Below, piece by piece: positions 1 to 9,950 of a stretch of DNA of 64,000 nucleotides (the stretch's first letter is position 1; every line of letters begins with the position of its first letter). Location of the stretch: NCBI GenBank assembly GCA_963575745.1, contig CAUYUJ010016368.1, positions 1-64,000 on the forward strand, written 5' to 3'. The notes below the pieces were generated by a model, which was given only the letters and a program-made list of their open reading frames with translations, was not told where the DNA came from and did no database searches. Both the position numbers and the translations under genes were made by a program. Origin of the DNA: Prorocentrum cordatum. Lineage: Eukaryota; Sar; Dinophyceae; Prorocentrales; Prorocentraceae.

Positions 1-9
1 CTTTTCCTC

Positions 10-40
<31 letters not shown>

Positions 41-48
41 CCACAGCA
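1..48. repeat. CT-rich tract
   Basis: Imperfect (CT)n tract at the left edge, ending in CCACAG. It could be the polypyrimidine tract of a splice acceptor, but no recognisable coding sequence follows it. Confidence 0.6.
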
Positions 49-119
49 GGGCACCTGGCCAACCCACCATCCCCGTCCCTGACCAGGGTCATCACGCGCC
101 CTGCAAGCCTCGCCACATG

Positions 120-605
120 TGCATAGACACGCCGCTCAGAGTCGGGGCGGTCGAGGGCCCTCTTGGGCCGTCTTGGGACCGCCTTGGGGTCCTTTGGGAC
201 CGTCTTGGGGCGATCTTGGGGGCGTCGTCGTCCTGGAGCGTCGGGAAGCCGAAAAGTCGGGAACGTCCAAATCCTTCAAACTCCTACGACAAGTCAATGA
301 TTTTGGCCTCTTGGGGCCCTCTTTGGAGGTCTCTTGGAGGCCTCTGGGGGTGTCTTGGAGGCCCATAGGACCGTCTTGGGGCCGTCTTGGGCGTCTTGGA
401 GCGATCTTCCGGCGACTCTTGGACCATCTTGGAGGTCTCTTGGGGCTCTCATGGCCCGTCTTGGAGCTCTTGGGTCCTAGGAAGTCCTGCTTAATAAGAT
501 TTGGCAATTTGGGCTCTGGGCCCCTTAAGAGGCCTAGAGGATTGTGCAAAGGACCTGAGGACACGCCCACTCCGTGTCCAGCGGCACGGTGGCGGATAGC
601 ATGGT
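120..605 (+). repeat. Dispersed CTTGGG-type repeat, copy 1
   Basis: A degenerate minisatellite of about 10-12 bases built on GTCTTGGGGCC or CCTCTTGGAGG, followed by a unique tail (about 523-605) with AGGATTG, CACGCCCAC and GCGGCACGGTGGCGGAT. The same tail follows the same kind of minisatellite at 10430-10775, so the two form one dispersed element. The long frames here on both strands are by-products of the repeat. Confidence 0.6.
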
Positions 606-847
606 GAACGTATAGGTCTTCTTGGCTTGGGCCAGGAGAGCTCATGCACCACCGTCCAGGACTGCAGGATGGCCCTGGCCAGGCGTGGATGATCGGGTGC
701 CTCCTGCGTATTCTCTCCATCTCTCCGTACTCTCTCCACCTGCACGCCCGCGGGCGGCGGCCATTCCGGCGTGGAGCCCTACGAATCCGGCTACCGTTGC
801 CGGCCGGATGGTTTGTTGCCCCCCCCGCCCCGCTCCAGCCATGTGCA

Positions 848-990
848 GAGGGGGGTTAGGGGAGGGGGGAAGACTTGTTAGGAGCACCCCTGCTTCTCAG
901 AAGGCGCGGGCCTTCTCTCTAGATGTAAGACCAGCGCCCTCTAAGAAGCGGCCTCCTTCTAAGAAGCCTTCCCCCCTTCCCCTGCCCACT
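848..990. mobile_element. Foldback MITE-like element, GGGGA family, copy 1
   Basis: The left part reads TTAGGGGAGGGGGGAAG and the right part, TAAGAAGCCTTCCCCCC, is close to its reverse complement. The inner part repeats TTCTAAGAAGC and GGCGCGGGCCTTCTCT. A better preserved relative sits at 3616-3774. No coding capacity. A non-autonomous inverted-repeat element is the likeliest explanation. Confidence 0.55.
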
Positions 991-1140
991 TGTGCGCGCC
1001 GCCGACCGCTGCCTAATTCGAGCATCGCCCCCTCCTGACGGACGCGCGATCCTTGTCTGGGCGGCCCCCGCGCAGGGAAGAGCTCGACGCGGGGGCTCCC
1101 TGGCGCGCTCCAGCCTCCCTTTGCTGCGGGTGCCAAGGAT

Positions 1141-1265
1141 ATGCACCACCACCACCACCACCACCACCACCACCACCACCACCACCACCACCACCACCAC
1201 CACCACCACGACCACCACCACCACCACCACCACCACCACCACCACCACCACAACCACCACGACCA
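1141..1265. repeat. (CAC)n microsatellite
   Basis: Near-perfect CAC trinucleotide array with a few CAA and GAC interruptions. It reads as poly-His, poly-Thr or poly-Pro in the plus frames and poly-Trp/Gly/Val in the minus frames. None of these is credible as a gene. The flank to about 1390 is degenerate ACCAC. Confidence 0.95.
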
Positions 1266-1993
1266 CACACCAACCCACCACGGAACACCACTCACCCCTA
1301 CCACACCCCCACCACGACGACCAACATCCACCACCACATCACCACGACCAACCACCACCACCAGCCACACGACCACACGCCACCACCACTGCAGTCCCCC
1401 TTCCTCTCCAGCTCTTCTTACCTCCCTCCCCATCATGTCGAGGGAGGGGGGTGGAGGGCGGTGGCGTAGGTGTATTTTTTTGGCGCCCCCCTACCTATAC
1501 TCCCGTGCCGTGCCACAATCACGTTGCATCCCCCCTCTCCTCCTCCAGCCTCTCGTCTTCCCCTCCTCTTTCCTGAGGGAGGGAGGGGGGTGAGGGCCGT
1601 GTTGGTGATGCATATTTTTGGGCCCGGCACCCCTCCCGCCTCGCCTCGTCTGGCCCGCCTCGCCGCGCGGGATGCTTCCCTGGCCGCCGCCGCCGCAAAG
1701 TGTCGGTGCGTGCGCGTGCATCGGACGCCTCCGCCTCGCGAGCGCGGCGCGGCGCAAAACGATTCGCCCTGGCCCGGCAGCGCGCAGTCGAGGCGTGCGT
1801 GGTGGAGGCGGCTGGGAGTTGAGGTCTTGACATCGCTCGAACGTGTGCGTTTTTTTCCCTCGGCGAGGACCTTCGAAGAGCATCCTGGATCATCGAACCA
1901 ACAGCAAAATTCGCGCGATACCGAAACATGCACCGGGGAATGGACGTCCGAGCGACGGCAAGAGGTGGCCCATCACTGGTTCTGGGTTCAATC

Positions 1994-2040
1994 TGTATGT
2001 ATGTATGCATGCATGCTTGCATGTATATACGTATGTATGC

Positions 2041-2073
<33 letters not shown>

Positions 2074-2240
2074 TGTATGTATGTATGTATGTATGTATGT
2101 ATGTATTTATGCATGCATGTGTGTATGTATGCATCTCTGTGTGTGCATGTATGGATCTTTGCATTCATGCATACATGTTTGTTTGTACGTATGTATGTGT
2201 ATATGTACATGCATGTATGTATGCATGCATATCTGTATAT
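1994..2240. repeat. (GTAT)n microsatellite
   Basis: Tetranucleotide array of TATG/GTAT, perfect at about 2046-2105 and degenerate (GCATGCAT, ATGTATGTGTATATG) on both sides. Confidence 0.95.
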
Positions 2241-2647
2241 CACGATTCGCGCCAGCCCCTGTTTGGGAATGCCTTGGAACGGCCAAGGACTTTTCGGACT
2301 GCGCTGGCGCAGATCGTGACGTGACCGGAGGGGACAGGGGGGACGCGGGGCCGGTCACGGGCGCAGTGCGAGTCATGAAATCCATGGGCTCCAGGGTCAT
2401 CCGGTAGAGGGAAACAATTAACGTGAGCACACCCCTTGCCCCCCAAACTCAAGGTTGACACGCGCGGGGGAGACTGCGGTCGAGGTGCAGCTCATCAGAC
2501 CCACCGCCAACTTTGAACATTGGGGGGAGGGGCATGAGAGTGTTCGCTATTTTTTTCCGAGGCCTGTCGTGAGGTCCTCAGCGGACTTGCGGGGACCTCC
2601 AGGGTCCTAAGGCTGGTGGGCCCAAAAGGAAATCCATCTACAAAGGG

Positions 2648-2810
2648 GTGGTGCAATAGATCTGGTGCAATAGACTTGTGGGTTGCACTCGATTTGGGGC
2701 GTGCAATACATTCTTGGGCGCAAACGTATTGCTGGATTTTCGCGTGCTATGCATTAGATGTAACACAGTGCAATACACTTCTCCAGCGCAATACATTTGC
2801 AATGCAATTG
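2648..2810. repeat. Dispersed TGCAATA-type repeat, copy 1
   Basis: Short repeats of about 15-20 bases around GTGCAATAGA, TTGCACTC and GTGCAATACA. Similar strings (GCACCACATA, TTGCACCACA, GCACAACATAGATAG) recur at 18470-18640, 21090-21225 and 23590-23790, so this looks like one degenerate short-repeat family. Confidence 0.45.
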
Positions 2811-2857
2811 CCCCAAATCCATTCCACCACCCCCTTTCAGCTGGACCCCCTTTTGGG

Positions 2858-3090
2858 TCACACAAACACGCAAACACACAAACACACAAACACACACAAA
2901 CACACACACAAACACACGCACACACACACGCACGCACGCACGCACAGACACACAGACACAGACACAGACACACACAGACACACACAGACACACACAGACA
3001 CACACAGACACAAACACAGACACACACAGACACACAGACACACAGACACACAGACACAGGCACACACGCACACGCACACACAGACACAAT
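2858..3090. repeat. (AC)n / (ACAG)n microsatellite
   Basis: ACACAAAC, CACGCACG and CACAGACA units in succession. Open frames through it encode only HTQTHT or CVCVCV strings. Confidence 0.95.
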
Positions 3091-3278
3091 TAAAGTGTTG
3101 AGCCCCAGGAAAATATTGGAAAATGTGGGAAGTGGGGAGGAAGGCGAAAACCCAGAAGATAACGGAAAATATGGGGAATCCTGGGATTTGTCAAGAGCAG
3201 AGCGCCGAAAAAACCGTCTGGCTCGGACCTTTGAGCCCACGGAGGCCTGGGCCCCGAGCCCCGCGGGCGCCGTGCACT

Positions 3279-3470
3279 ACTTCAGGCGATCGCAGACAAG
3301 CCACGGGTCCCGTCTCCATCGTGAAATCGCGGCTTGCAGCCGCCGAGCGAGGCGGCGCCGGCCGCATTTTGGTGGCCGGGCACCTCTCCCGACCCATAGA
3401 TTTGGCGACCGCGCGCCAGATCCACGGATCGCCAAGCCACGTCTGCGCGCCCCCGAGCTCTCCTGCATCG
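3279..3470. repeat. Dispersed repeat, GGCGATCGCA family, copy 1
   Basis: About 190 bases (TTCAGGCGATCGCA, GCCGAGCGAGGCGGC, GCCGCATTTT, TTTGGCGACCGCGCG, GGATCGC) recur in the same order at 52538-52735. A duplicated or mobile repeat without visible coding function. Confidence 0.65.
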
Positions 3471-3615
3471 GGGAGCGCACGCCGCGGAGTGCCGCGCGAG
3501 CCCGGAGTCGCTCGCGGGGGCCGAGCCGGGTCTTTGGGGGCCGCTCGCGGCCCGGGAGGTGGCCTGGCATCTGCGTTGAGCCGGGTCTTGGGCAGCGTGG
3601 AGCGGCCACGCGGCA

Positions 3616-3774
3616 CGCGCAAAAGGGGGTATAGGGGGAGGGGGGAAGGCTTCTTAGAGGCACCCGGGCTTCTTAGAAGGCGCGGGCCTTCTCTGTGGAC
3701 GTAATGCCGGGGCCTTCCAAAAATCACGACGCTTCTAAGAAGCCTTCCCCCCTCCCCATACCCCTTTTTGCGCG
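3616..3774. mobile_element. Foldback MITE-like element, GGGGA family, copy 2
   Basis: Terminal inverted repeats of about 38 bases: the left starts GCGCAAAAGGGGGTATAG and runs to GGCTTCTTAGA; the right runs from CTAAGAAGCC to CATACCCCTTTTTGCGC. The arms match with very few differences and enclose about 80 bases. The whole element could form a long hairpin. Related copy at 848-990. Confidence 0.7.
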
Positions 3775-3786
3775 CCGCCAAGTCAA

Positions 3787-3942
3787 GTCGGGCACGTCCC
3801 TCTACAAGAGGAAAATTCAAAAATAGTAACAAAAAATAGTTTGGGACGATGTCTCGACTATTTCTGACTTTTTTGAGTATTGTTTGACTACTTTTTACTT
3901 TTCGCCCGAAATCCGCCTGTAGGGGGACAATGTCCTACCTCA
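3787..3942. mobile_element. MITE, GTCCCTCTACAGG family, copy 1
   Basis: The left end CGGGCACGTCCCTCTACAAG and right end GCCTGTAGGGGGACAATGTC are inverted repeats around an AT-rich core (AAAATAGT, TTTGACTACTTTTTAC). The core is strikingly AT-rich against GC-rich surroundings. Copies at 8117-8281 and 8399-8562 share ends, size and core composition. Confidence 0.7.
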
Positions 3943-4084
3943 TGGATTCACCCCGGAATCGGGGAAACGTAGGACTCGAGTATGCCAGAACTCGGGTTTG
4001 CCGACTTTTTTTCGACGAGCGCGACCTGGATTTTGACGGTCCAGTGTTCGTGGGATGTTTGCAGCGGCAGTTCGTGTCAAATTT

Positions 4085-4140
4085 CAGACTCCCCTCAGAA
4101 ATCGTGGGGGGTAGGGGAAGAGTTCGCATGTGGCCCCTCA
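4085..4140. repeat. Half copy of the 7726-7860 palindrome
   Basis: CCCCTCAGAAATCGTGGGGG, then GTAGGGG and TTCGCATGTGGCCCC, matches the right arm of the palindromic element at 7726-7860. Only one arm is present. Confidence 0.55.
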
Positions 4141-4172
4141 GCTGGGCCGGGCTGGCGCGTCCCCGACCGCAG

Positions 4173-4246
4173 GGGGCGGCAACAACAACGACCCCGACGC
4201 GCACCTGCGGCTGTCCCTCGACGAGGTGCTGCCGCGCCTGGCGGAC
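4173..4246 (+). CDS. PUF gene, candidate exon before repeat 1
   Basis: A short plus-strand frame after an AG acceptor (GACCGCAG) reads GGNNNDPDAHLR, then LSLDEVLPRLAD. It could stop at a GC donor (GAC|GCGGCG) in phase 0. Joined to the next candidate exon at 8871 it gives LPRLADERVGSRFLLMRL, which resembles the start of a Pumilio domain, where a short helix precedes the GSRF helix of repeat 1. Codons are GC-rich at third positions like the stronger exons. There is no PUF signature in this piece alone, so the call rests on the join and is tentative. The start of the gene would lie further left. Confidence 0.3.
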
Positions 4247-4353
4247 GCGGCGACGGAGGGCCCCCCTTGCCGCCGCCGGCCTTCCGCGCTGCTGCGTGGG
4301 CGCGGGCCTCCAGTGTCTGAAGCATGTCGCGCACCCATTTTGTTTTTGGCGCA

Positions 4354-4530
4354 GTGGAGACCCATGCCAAGACACACCCTGCTTGCCTCCAGGGTGCCCT
4401 GGGTTTCTTGGGTCTCCATGGTTTTTGCCGTGGAAAGCGTGGCGTTCCCACACCGAAGATGAATGGACGCCCTGGGGTCTCAGGGTTGGTTTCTCGTGGA
4501 AGGTTTATTGTGGACTGGCCTCCACTGTAT
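4354..4530. repeat. Dispersed repeat, GTGGAGACCCATGCC family, copy 1
   Basis: GTGGAGACCCATGCCAAGA, CACCCTGCTTGCCTCC, GGGTGCCCTGGGTTTCTTGG, then a block with ATGGACG, CCTGGGG and TCGTGGAAGGTT. The first half recurs at 52889-52970 and the ends recur at 53627-53745 with the middle missing. No coding role seen. Confidence 0.65.
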
Positions 4531-4552
4531 GTGTGTGTGTGCGTGTGTGATG
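4526..4552. repeat. (TG)n microsatellite, short
   Basis: Short GTGTGTGTGCGTGTGTG run just upstream of the longer TG array. Confidence 0.8.
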
Positions 4553-4703
4553 CAGTGGTCGCCAATTCGCACCAGACTGCTGGCGCTTCCTCCTTACACC
4601 CCCCATCGCTGCACGTTTTGTACACTCTGCCTTCGACGATGCTCGATCGCAATTGGCCCTTCCATCTGCCGTCCGCCCCCGAGGATCCTCTGCGCCGCCG
4701 ACT

Positions 4704-4717
4704 GTGTGTGTGTGCGC

Positions 4718-4784
<67 letters not shown>

Positions 4785-4838
4785 TGCATGCGTGCGTGCG
4801 TGCGTGCGTGCGTGTGTGTGTGTGTGTGTGTGTGTGTT
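4704..4838. repeat. (TG)n / (TGCG)n microsatellite
   Basis: TGTG array with a central block of CGTG units. Alternating purine-pyrimidine sequence of this length is of the type that can adopt Z-DNA. Confidence 0.95.
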
Positions 4839-4879
4839 TAGCATTGCTCGTTTTTTGCTTTATTTCTAAGTTTGGGCGC

Positions 4880-6545
4880 CTGGGGGGCGCTTCTGGGCCC
4901 TAGGATACCAGGACCATCGACAAAGAGCTCAGGACGATCAGACAGAAACGGTCGCGCTGGAGGCTTTACAAGTATATTCAACACGCATAGTAAGGATGAG
5001 CGACTTTCCACGGTTACCCTTGCATCCTTCCCCTTCGGCCCACCCAGGCCGCTTTCGCTGGCTGCGCCCCGCTCGCAAAGTGTCGACATGGCCTTCGAAG
5101 GCTCTTGGATCCTTATCGTGCGTGTTTATTATACGGGTTGGCTGTATCTTTGGCGTCCCGTTTTTTTTTCCTTTGGTTTGGAGCCCCAGGGCTGCCAGAA
5201 CACGTATTGTGAGCAACCAGCCTTGGGGAACGGGTCGAGAAGGCGGGGTGCCCACGCTGAGAACGTCGGACCGTCGGACGTGCCGTCGGACGTGTGCCGT
5301 GCCGTCGGCACGTCTGGTGCCCGTCTGTCTCATCAAGCTGCTGCCGCACGCCCAGAAATTGTGGAGCGAATTGGTAGCATCTTGGGCGCGGTGGTGAGGG
5401 AAGACGATCTGCTTGGAGGACGGGCTCCCAGGTCGTCTGGAGGTCTTCTGCTGCCAGGCGTAGTTCAGGCCAAGGCAGCGGCTCGTGCACAAGCGTCTGT
5501 TGGGCACCTTTGGGGGGGAGTGCGCAGTGTTCTGTGGAGTCAGCCCTGCGTGATTGTTTTCTTGCCCCACGCTTGTTAGTAATTTCGTTGGTTTGTTTGA
5601 CTCCAAGGTTAAGAGCAACCCCAGCTCTGCAGGAACAGCTCGGGTTCATGCTCTTCGAGCTCGGGCTCGCTACCTTGGAGTGCTCCTCGTCTTGTGTATC
5701 TCCATGCGGCCTTTGGGCACTGAGCGACGATGCGAAGAGGCTAACGAGGCCATGGCTTGACTGCAGCTCTATTGCGGTGACGTCTGGATGCCGTTGGTGA
5801 GACCTCCCGCGCACCTTTGCACCTCATGAGCAGTGTGTTTCATCGGGATGTATATCGGCGGAAGCGCCGTCCTGCGATCTTGGTTGCGCTCGCTTGAGGA
5901 AGCGCCATTGAGTGAAAGGGAAGTACGTGATTTCTGTGCAGTCTGGTTCGTTGGGGTATGCCCCGTCGTCGGATTGTTACTCCCGTGCCTCCACTCGGGT
6001 GGGCGACGTTGGTTGCGAATCGGCGCAAAAGCAATGCGGTGTAATCAGCTGGGCTTTGATCGGAGAGGGCGCTGCTGGAGCCTGTTTCTTTTAACTCCCG
6101 CAAGTTCACTTGCATGGACGCTTGGGGGGCCTGAACCTGAAGCAAGCTTCAAACGACTTGCACATGCGGAAATCACGCAAGTCGAACGGCACTTTCACGC
6201 TAATATTCGTTTGAGGAGGGGCGAGGGGGGGGGCGAACGCTACGCAAGTCAACTTGCCTTAAGCTAACAAGATGAAGGCTCTTGCTCGAGCCATGACGGC
6301 ACTCGCTAGCGACAGCGGCGTGGTCAACCGTCCGTCCACGCGCTCTCCGTTCCGTCCTGCCGCTGCCGCAGGCCAGGCGGCTCTGGCGTGCGCTGGGGCC
6401 GTCGCTTTTGGCCTCGCTGAGCCTGCGCCGTGGGAGAACTGTGGCGGTGCCTCCTCCTCCCCCACTGCCAGCCTTGGCGCAGAGGGGAATCCGGTGCGAC
6501 TGAGGATGGATCGCTCTGGGCTCCGGCGGGGATGCATCGACTCCT
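4880..6545. other. Intronic-looking DNA, no supported gene
   Basis: Between candidate PUF exons. Frames of up to 235 codons exist on both strands (for example plus 4872-5579 and minus 5113-5814), but they overlap each other, show no domain and are not clearly better than chance in GC-rich DNA. A short duplicated string GGACGTGCCGTCGGACGTG sits near 5276. I see no RNA gene. Confidence 0.4.
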
Positions 6546-6547
6546 TC

Positions 6548-6756
6548 GGTAGCAAATCATGGGAGCTTGGTGTACTTTCGAAGTTCCGTCTTTAGCGTCG
6601 ATTAGTGTCGATTAGCGTCTGGGAGTCGATGAGACAGCGCCGATTTTAGCGTCGATTAGCGTCAATTTAGCGTTGATGAGCGTCGATCCAGCGTCGACTA
6701 GCGTCGATTCGCAGGAGCCGGCAAGATGGTATGGGAGGCCCCCGTGAGTTGCCAAG
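6548..6756. repeat. Dispersed TTAGCGTCGA repeat, copy 1
   Basis: Begins GGTAGCAAATCATGGGAGC, contains an array of about 10-base TTAGCGTCGA units, and ends with GCAAGATGGTATGGGAGGCC and GAGTTGCCA. The same beginning, array and end occur at 7302-7495 and 17188-17396, so this is a defined dispersed element with a variable internal array. Confidence 0.75.
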
Positions 6757-7301
6757 GAAGAATCGGGTGCGACTTTCGGGGGGAATGTACCGCTCAGGGC
6801 TGCGGCGGGGACGCGTCGACTCCCAATCGCGCAGTCGTCCCCGGTGGGGGGGGCCCATAGCCCACCCTTCCCAGGAGCGTGCGGTTCCACTGGGCCGATC
6901 GCCGATCTGTCAGCGACGTAGCGCCGACGCCCGCAAGAAGCACCTCCGAAGTGCCTTTCCTGGGCTGCCCGCGTGCACCTCCCGAGTGCCCTTCCTGGGC
7001 TGCCTGTGGAGACAACGACGGCCTCCCCACGTCTTCTTGCGTCCTCTTGGGCCGCCTGGAGGCTCCTCGTCGCCACGGCTGGATCCGCCGCGCCATCTCC
7101 CCCCCCCCCTGAGCTGGTCGCCCTCTACAGTCGACGCCGACGGTAAGGATGGGCAACCTTCCCAAGGGTGCACCTTGCATCCTTGCCTCCTCGGTCCATC
7201 CTTGACCCCTCTCGATTGCCAGCCCGCCAACCTCTGCCTCCATCCTCAAGGTGGTGGTGGTGATGGTGGTGGTGGCGGTGGTGGTGCGTCTCCTTTTCTT
7301 C

Positions 7302-7495
7302 GGTAGCGAATCATGGGAGCCTGGATGCCCTCTGAATTCAGTCTTTAGCGTCGATCAGCGTCTGGGAGTCGACGAGATAGCGCCGATTTAGCATCGGTTA
7401 GCGTCGATTCGCGTCGAACTAGCGCCGACTAGCGTCGACTAGCGTCGACTCGCAAGAGCCGACAAGATGGTATGGGAGGCCCCCATGAGCTGCCA
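7302..7495. repeat. Dispersed TTAGCGTCGA repeat, copy 2
   Basis: Same structure as the element at 6548: GGTAGCGAATCATGGGAGCC, an array of AGCGTCGAYTAGCG units, then ACAAGATGGTATGGGAGGCC and GAGCTGCCA. Confidence 0.75.
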
Positions 7496-7619
7496 CCGAA
7501 CTTCTCCCCCTCTCCCTGAGATCCGACGTCGCGAAACAGCGAGCCACGTCGCTGCTGATCGCACGGCAGCAGCCCTGGACCTGGGAGCCGGCCGACGAGG
7601 GCCGAGCGTGTCCCAGCAC

Positions 7620-7725
7620 CGGCTCCGGCCCGCAGGCGGGGGGGCCGTCTTGGAGGCCCTCTTTGGGCCGTCTTGGAGGCCCTCTTTGGGCCGTCTTCGG
7701 GCCCTTCCGGGGGCCTCTTAGGGGT
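7620..7725. repeat. CTTGGGCCGTCTTGGAGG minisatellite
   Basis: Two and a half copies of a unit of about 34 bases reading GGCCGTCTTGGAGGCC CTCTTTG, related to the other CTTGGG repeats of the window. Confidence 0.6.
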
Positions 7726-7860
7726 CCACATGTGAACCCTACCCCTACCCCCCATGATTTCTGAGGGGGAGGGTGGGGTTCGTTCGGGAGCTCCCGAGCG
7801 AAGTGAACCCCACCCTCCCCCTCAGAAATCGTGGAGGGTAGGGGTAGGGTTCACATGTGG
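7726..7860. mobile_element. Near-perfect palindromic (foldback) element
   Basis: The left arm CCACATGTGAACCCTACCCC is repeated in reverse complement by the right arm ending GGGTTCACATGTGG. The arms, about 67 bases each, pair through GATTTCTGAGGGGGAGGGTG down to the centre CGGGAG/CTCCCG with few mismatches. Almost the whole element is palindrome with no loop. One arm also occurs at 4085-4140. Confidence 0.8.
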
Positions 7861-8116
7861 CCCCCTACCTCTGGGACCGTCTTGGGCCGATCTTTGGAGC
7901 CTCTTGGGCCGTTTTGGGCAGTTCTTGGCCCGAAAAGGCGAAACTCCGAAAAGCCTTCAAGAGCCATTGAACAGCCAAGGATTTTTGCAGTCGCCACGGC
8001 TGGGCGCGGGTCGAGAGGTGCTGCCCGACTCCAGAGGCCCCGGAGGCCACCTGGAGGGCGAGCTCCAAGAGACGCTCAGCGCCAAGCCCACGCCGCCAGG
8101 GCGGGCCAGACATCGC

Positions 8117-8281
8117 TTAAGTCGGGCCTGTCCCTCTGCAGGATGAATATTCTGGAGGAGTATTCAAAAATAGTCAAACCATACAATGGGGACGACTTGT
8201 TTTAGTTATTGTTTGGAATCTTTTTGCGTATTCTTATTTTCTCGTCCAAAATCCGCCTGTAGGGGGACATGTCCCACCTTG
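8117..8281. mobile_element. MITE, GTCCCTCTACAGG family, copy 2
   Basis: Left end AAGTCGGGCCTGTCCCTCTG, right end CTGTAGGGGGACATGTCCCA, inverted. AT-rich core with ATTCAAAAATAGTCAAACC, close to the core of copy 1 at 3787. Only about 118 bases separate it from copy 3. Confidence 0.75.
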
Positions 8282-8398
8282 AAAATGCCGCACAGGAAGC
8301 TGGGTCGAGAACCCGAGCCGCCCTCTGCGAACCCCAGACTGGGGTTCTGGGGATCGATTGTGAGCGGATCTGCCTCCGTCCTCCCCCTCCCCATTTTG

Positions 8399-8562
8399 AC
8401 TTCGCTCGGGCATGTCCCTCTACAGGAGAATGTTGGACGAAACATTAAACATATCCAAACCACACTTTAAACTATGCAGAACAACAATTTAAACATCGTC
8501 CCATACTATTATTTTTGATTGTTGTTTGAATGTTCCTCCTGTAGAGGGACAGGCCCGACTTA
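8399..8562. mobile_element. MITE, GTCCCTCTACAGG family, copy 3
   Basis: Left end CGGGCATGTCCCTCTACAGG, right end CCTGTAGAGGGACAGGCCCG, inverted repeats of about 25 bases. Core AT-rich (AAACATTAAACATATCC, TATTATTTTTGATTG). Best preserved ends of the three copies. Confidence 0.8.
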
Positions 8563-8719
8563 CCTCTTGATCGATCGTCTCGGGGCCCGTCCAGCGCAGA
8601 CCCCCTGGCCGCTTCCAGCCAGGGCCCCATCCTTCTGCGCCAGCCCTCGAGCCGCTTCGATTATGCGAGGAACCCCAGGGCCCGAACAGAACCTAACAGG
8701 CATCGAGGCGCAGCCTGGG

Positions 8720-8836
8720 GGTCTTCTCCTCCTCCTCCTCCTCCCTTCTCCTCCTCCTCCTCCTCCTTCTCCTTCTCCTCCTCCTCCTCCTCCTCCTCCT
8801 CCTCCTCCTCCTCCTCCTCCTCCTCCTCCTCCTCCC
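8720..8836. repeat. (CCT)n microsatellite
   Basis: CTC/CCT array on the plus strand, 35 bases upstream of a strong-looking acceptor (GTCTGCAG at 8863-8870). In the PUF gene model it lies where a polypyrimidine tract would act. Confidence 0.95.
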
Positions 8837-8870
8837 AGGGAGTGCCTCCCGGCGGCCCCCCCGTCTGCAG

Positions 8871-8933
8871 GAGAGGGTGGGCAGCCGGTTCCTCCTGATG
8901 CGGCTGGGGTCGGACGCCACGGGCACCGACGAG
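8871..8933 (+). CDS. PUF gene, candidate exon with repeat 1
   Basis: After a CCT tract and the acceptor TCTGCAG the frame reads ERVGSRFLLMRLGSDATG and on. GSRFLLMRL fits the second helix of a PUF repeat (G-S/N-R-F/V-x-Q); the usual Gln is Leu here. The right end is unresolved: possible donors are a GC after ACG G (phase 1, end near 8921), a GC after GAC GAG (8933) and a GT at 8957. The phase-1 choice joins to an exon start near 11832 with repeat spacing of 35. The call depends on the motif and on the order of exons. Confidence 0.45.
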
Positions 8934-9267
8934 GCGGGGCGATTGCGGCTGGGGGGGTCAGTCTGACTAAGTCAAGGGAACAAAAGCCGCGCAGACCCCG
9001 ACAATCGGCGTTACTGAGCGGCCTTGGGCGTTTACTGAAAAGCCCTGTCCTGTTCGATTCCTTCCTTGGGTGCGTTTACTAAACGGCTTCGTTTGTCGGG
9101 GGGGGTGGATTTCTGCCCTCGACTCGGGGGAGGAGAAGGTACTGATACCGGTGCTCGTCCCGGAGAGCCCTCGTCGCCACGGCTGGATTCTCTTCGAGAT
9201 TCGGGTCAGAGCGCACCCTGGGAGAGGTCGTCGAAGGAGAGAGCACGGCACGAGCATGATCTTTCGG

Positions 9268-9412
9268 AGCTCCGCGCGGATTTCGTGGGTCTGGACCGGA
9301 TCCCTCTGGCGGCGCCGCCCCTGTCGCGCGGAGCGCGCCCGGGGGGGTCCAGCGCCGATCCAGTGTCCAGCGCCGATCCAGGAAACCCGCGCGGACCTCC
9401 GACAGTTCATGC
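9268..9412. mobile_element. Foldback element, CGCGCGGA family, copy 1
   Basis: The left arm (CTCCGCGCGGATTTCGTGGG through a GGACC block) and right arm (GCCGATCCAGGAAACCCGCG then CGGACCTCC) are inverted repeats around GCGCGGAGCGCGCC. The same arms occur at 24505-24640 and 54628-54752. Each copy ends near AGTTCATG or AGTTTATG. Confidence 0.6.
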
Positions 9413-9950
9413 TTATGCCGTTCTTCGCTGCTCTGGGTCAGTCGGGAGGGAAGAGTGTCAACGACACGCCGCCGTGGGGGCCCCGCCAGCGTGGTGCTCC
9501 TTCGTTTCTGTCTGAAGGCCTGGCGCTTCCTTGACAGTGACGCGCTGATGGGTTGAGCACGGTGGCGTGTCATTGATGCTGCTTTTGCTCCCACGGGGGA
9601 GAAACACGGGGATTATGACCAAGATGTCGCGGGATCTTATCAATGCCGGTCTGGGTCATGGTCCTCGTCGGCTGTCGCCGATTCGCGAGGACGATCCACG
9701 AACTGACGCTGACCAAGATCGGCGCTGGGAGACCACCGAGCGCTGGAATTGGCTGGGGGTCTGAGGTGGCTCAGCACTGGGTTTGGCGAGCAGGAAGGAG
9801 TGGGAATATTGAAGCGTTCCTACAACCCTCGTCAAAGTTAACCTCAAATAGTCTTTGCATGGGCTTGTGGGAATATTCGAAACGCCGTCAAATTCCGAGA
9901 CAGCGCTTCCGTCAGTTCAGGCCAGCGACGAGCGAACCTCAACCCTCAGG
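9413..9950. other. No supported gene
   Basis: Ordinary-looking sequence inside the PUF gene model. A string TTGATGCTGCTTTTGCTC near 9574 resembles GATGCTGCCTTTGCTC at 24408, next to another copy of the CGCGCGGA element, so the two loci share more than the foldback arms. Confidence 0.4.

Noticed and set aside
1141-1593. 150-codon frame starting with a run of His
   Set aside because: Entirely produced by the CAC microsatellite; overlapping frames are equally open on both strands.
9040-9070. TGTTCGATTCC, a tRNA T-loop-like string
   Set aside because: No acceptor stem, anticodon arm or D-loop fits around it.
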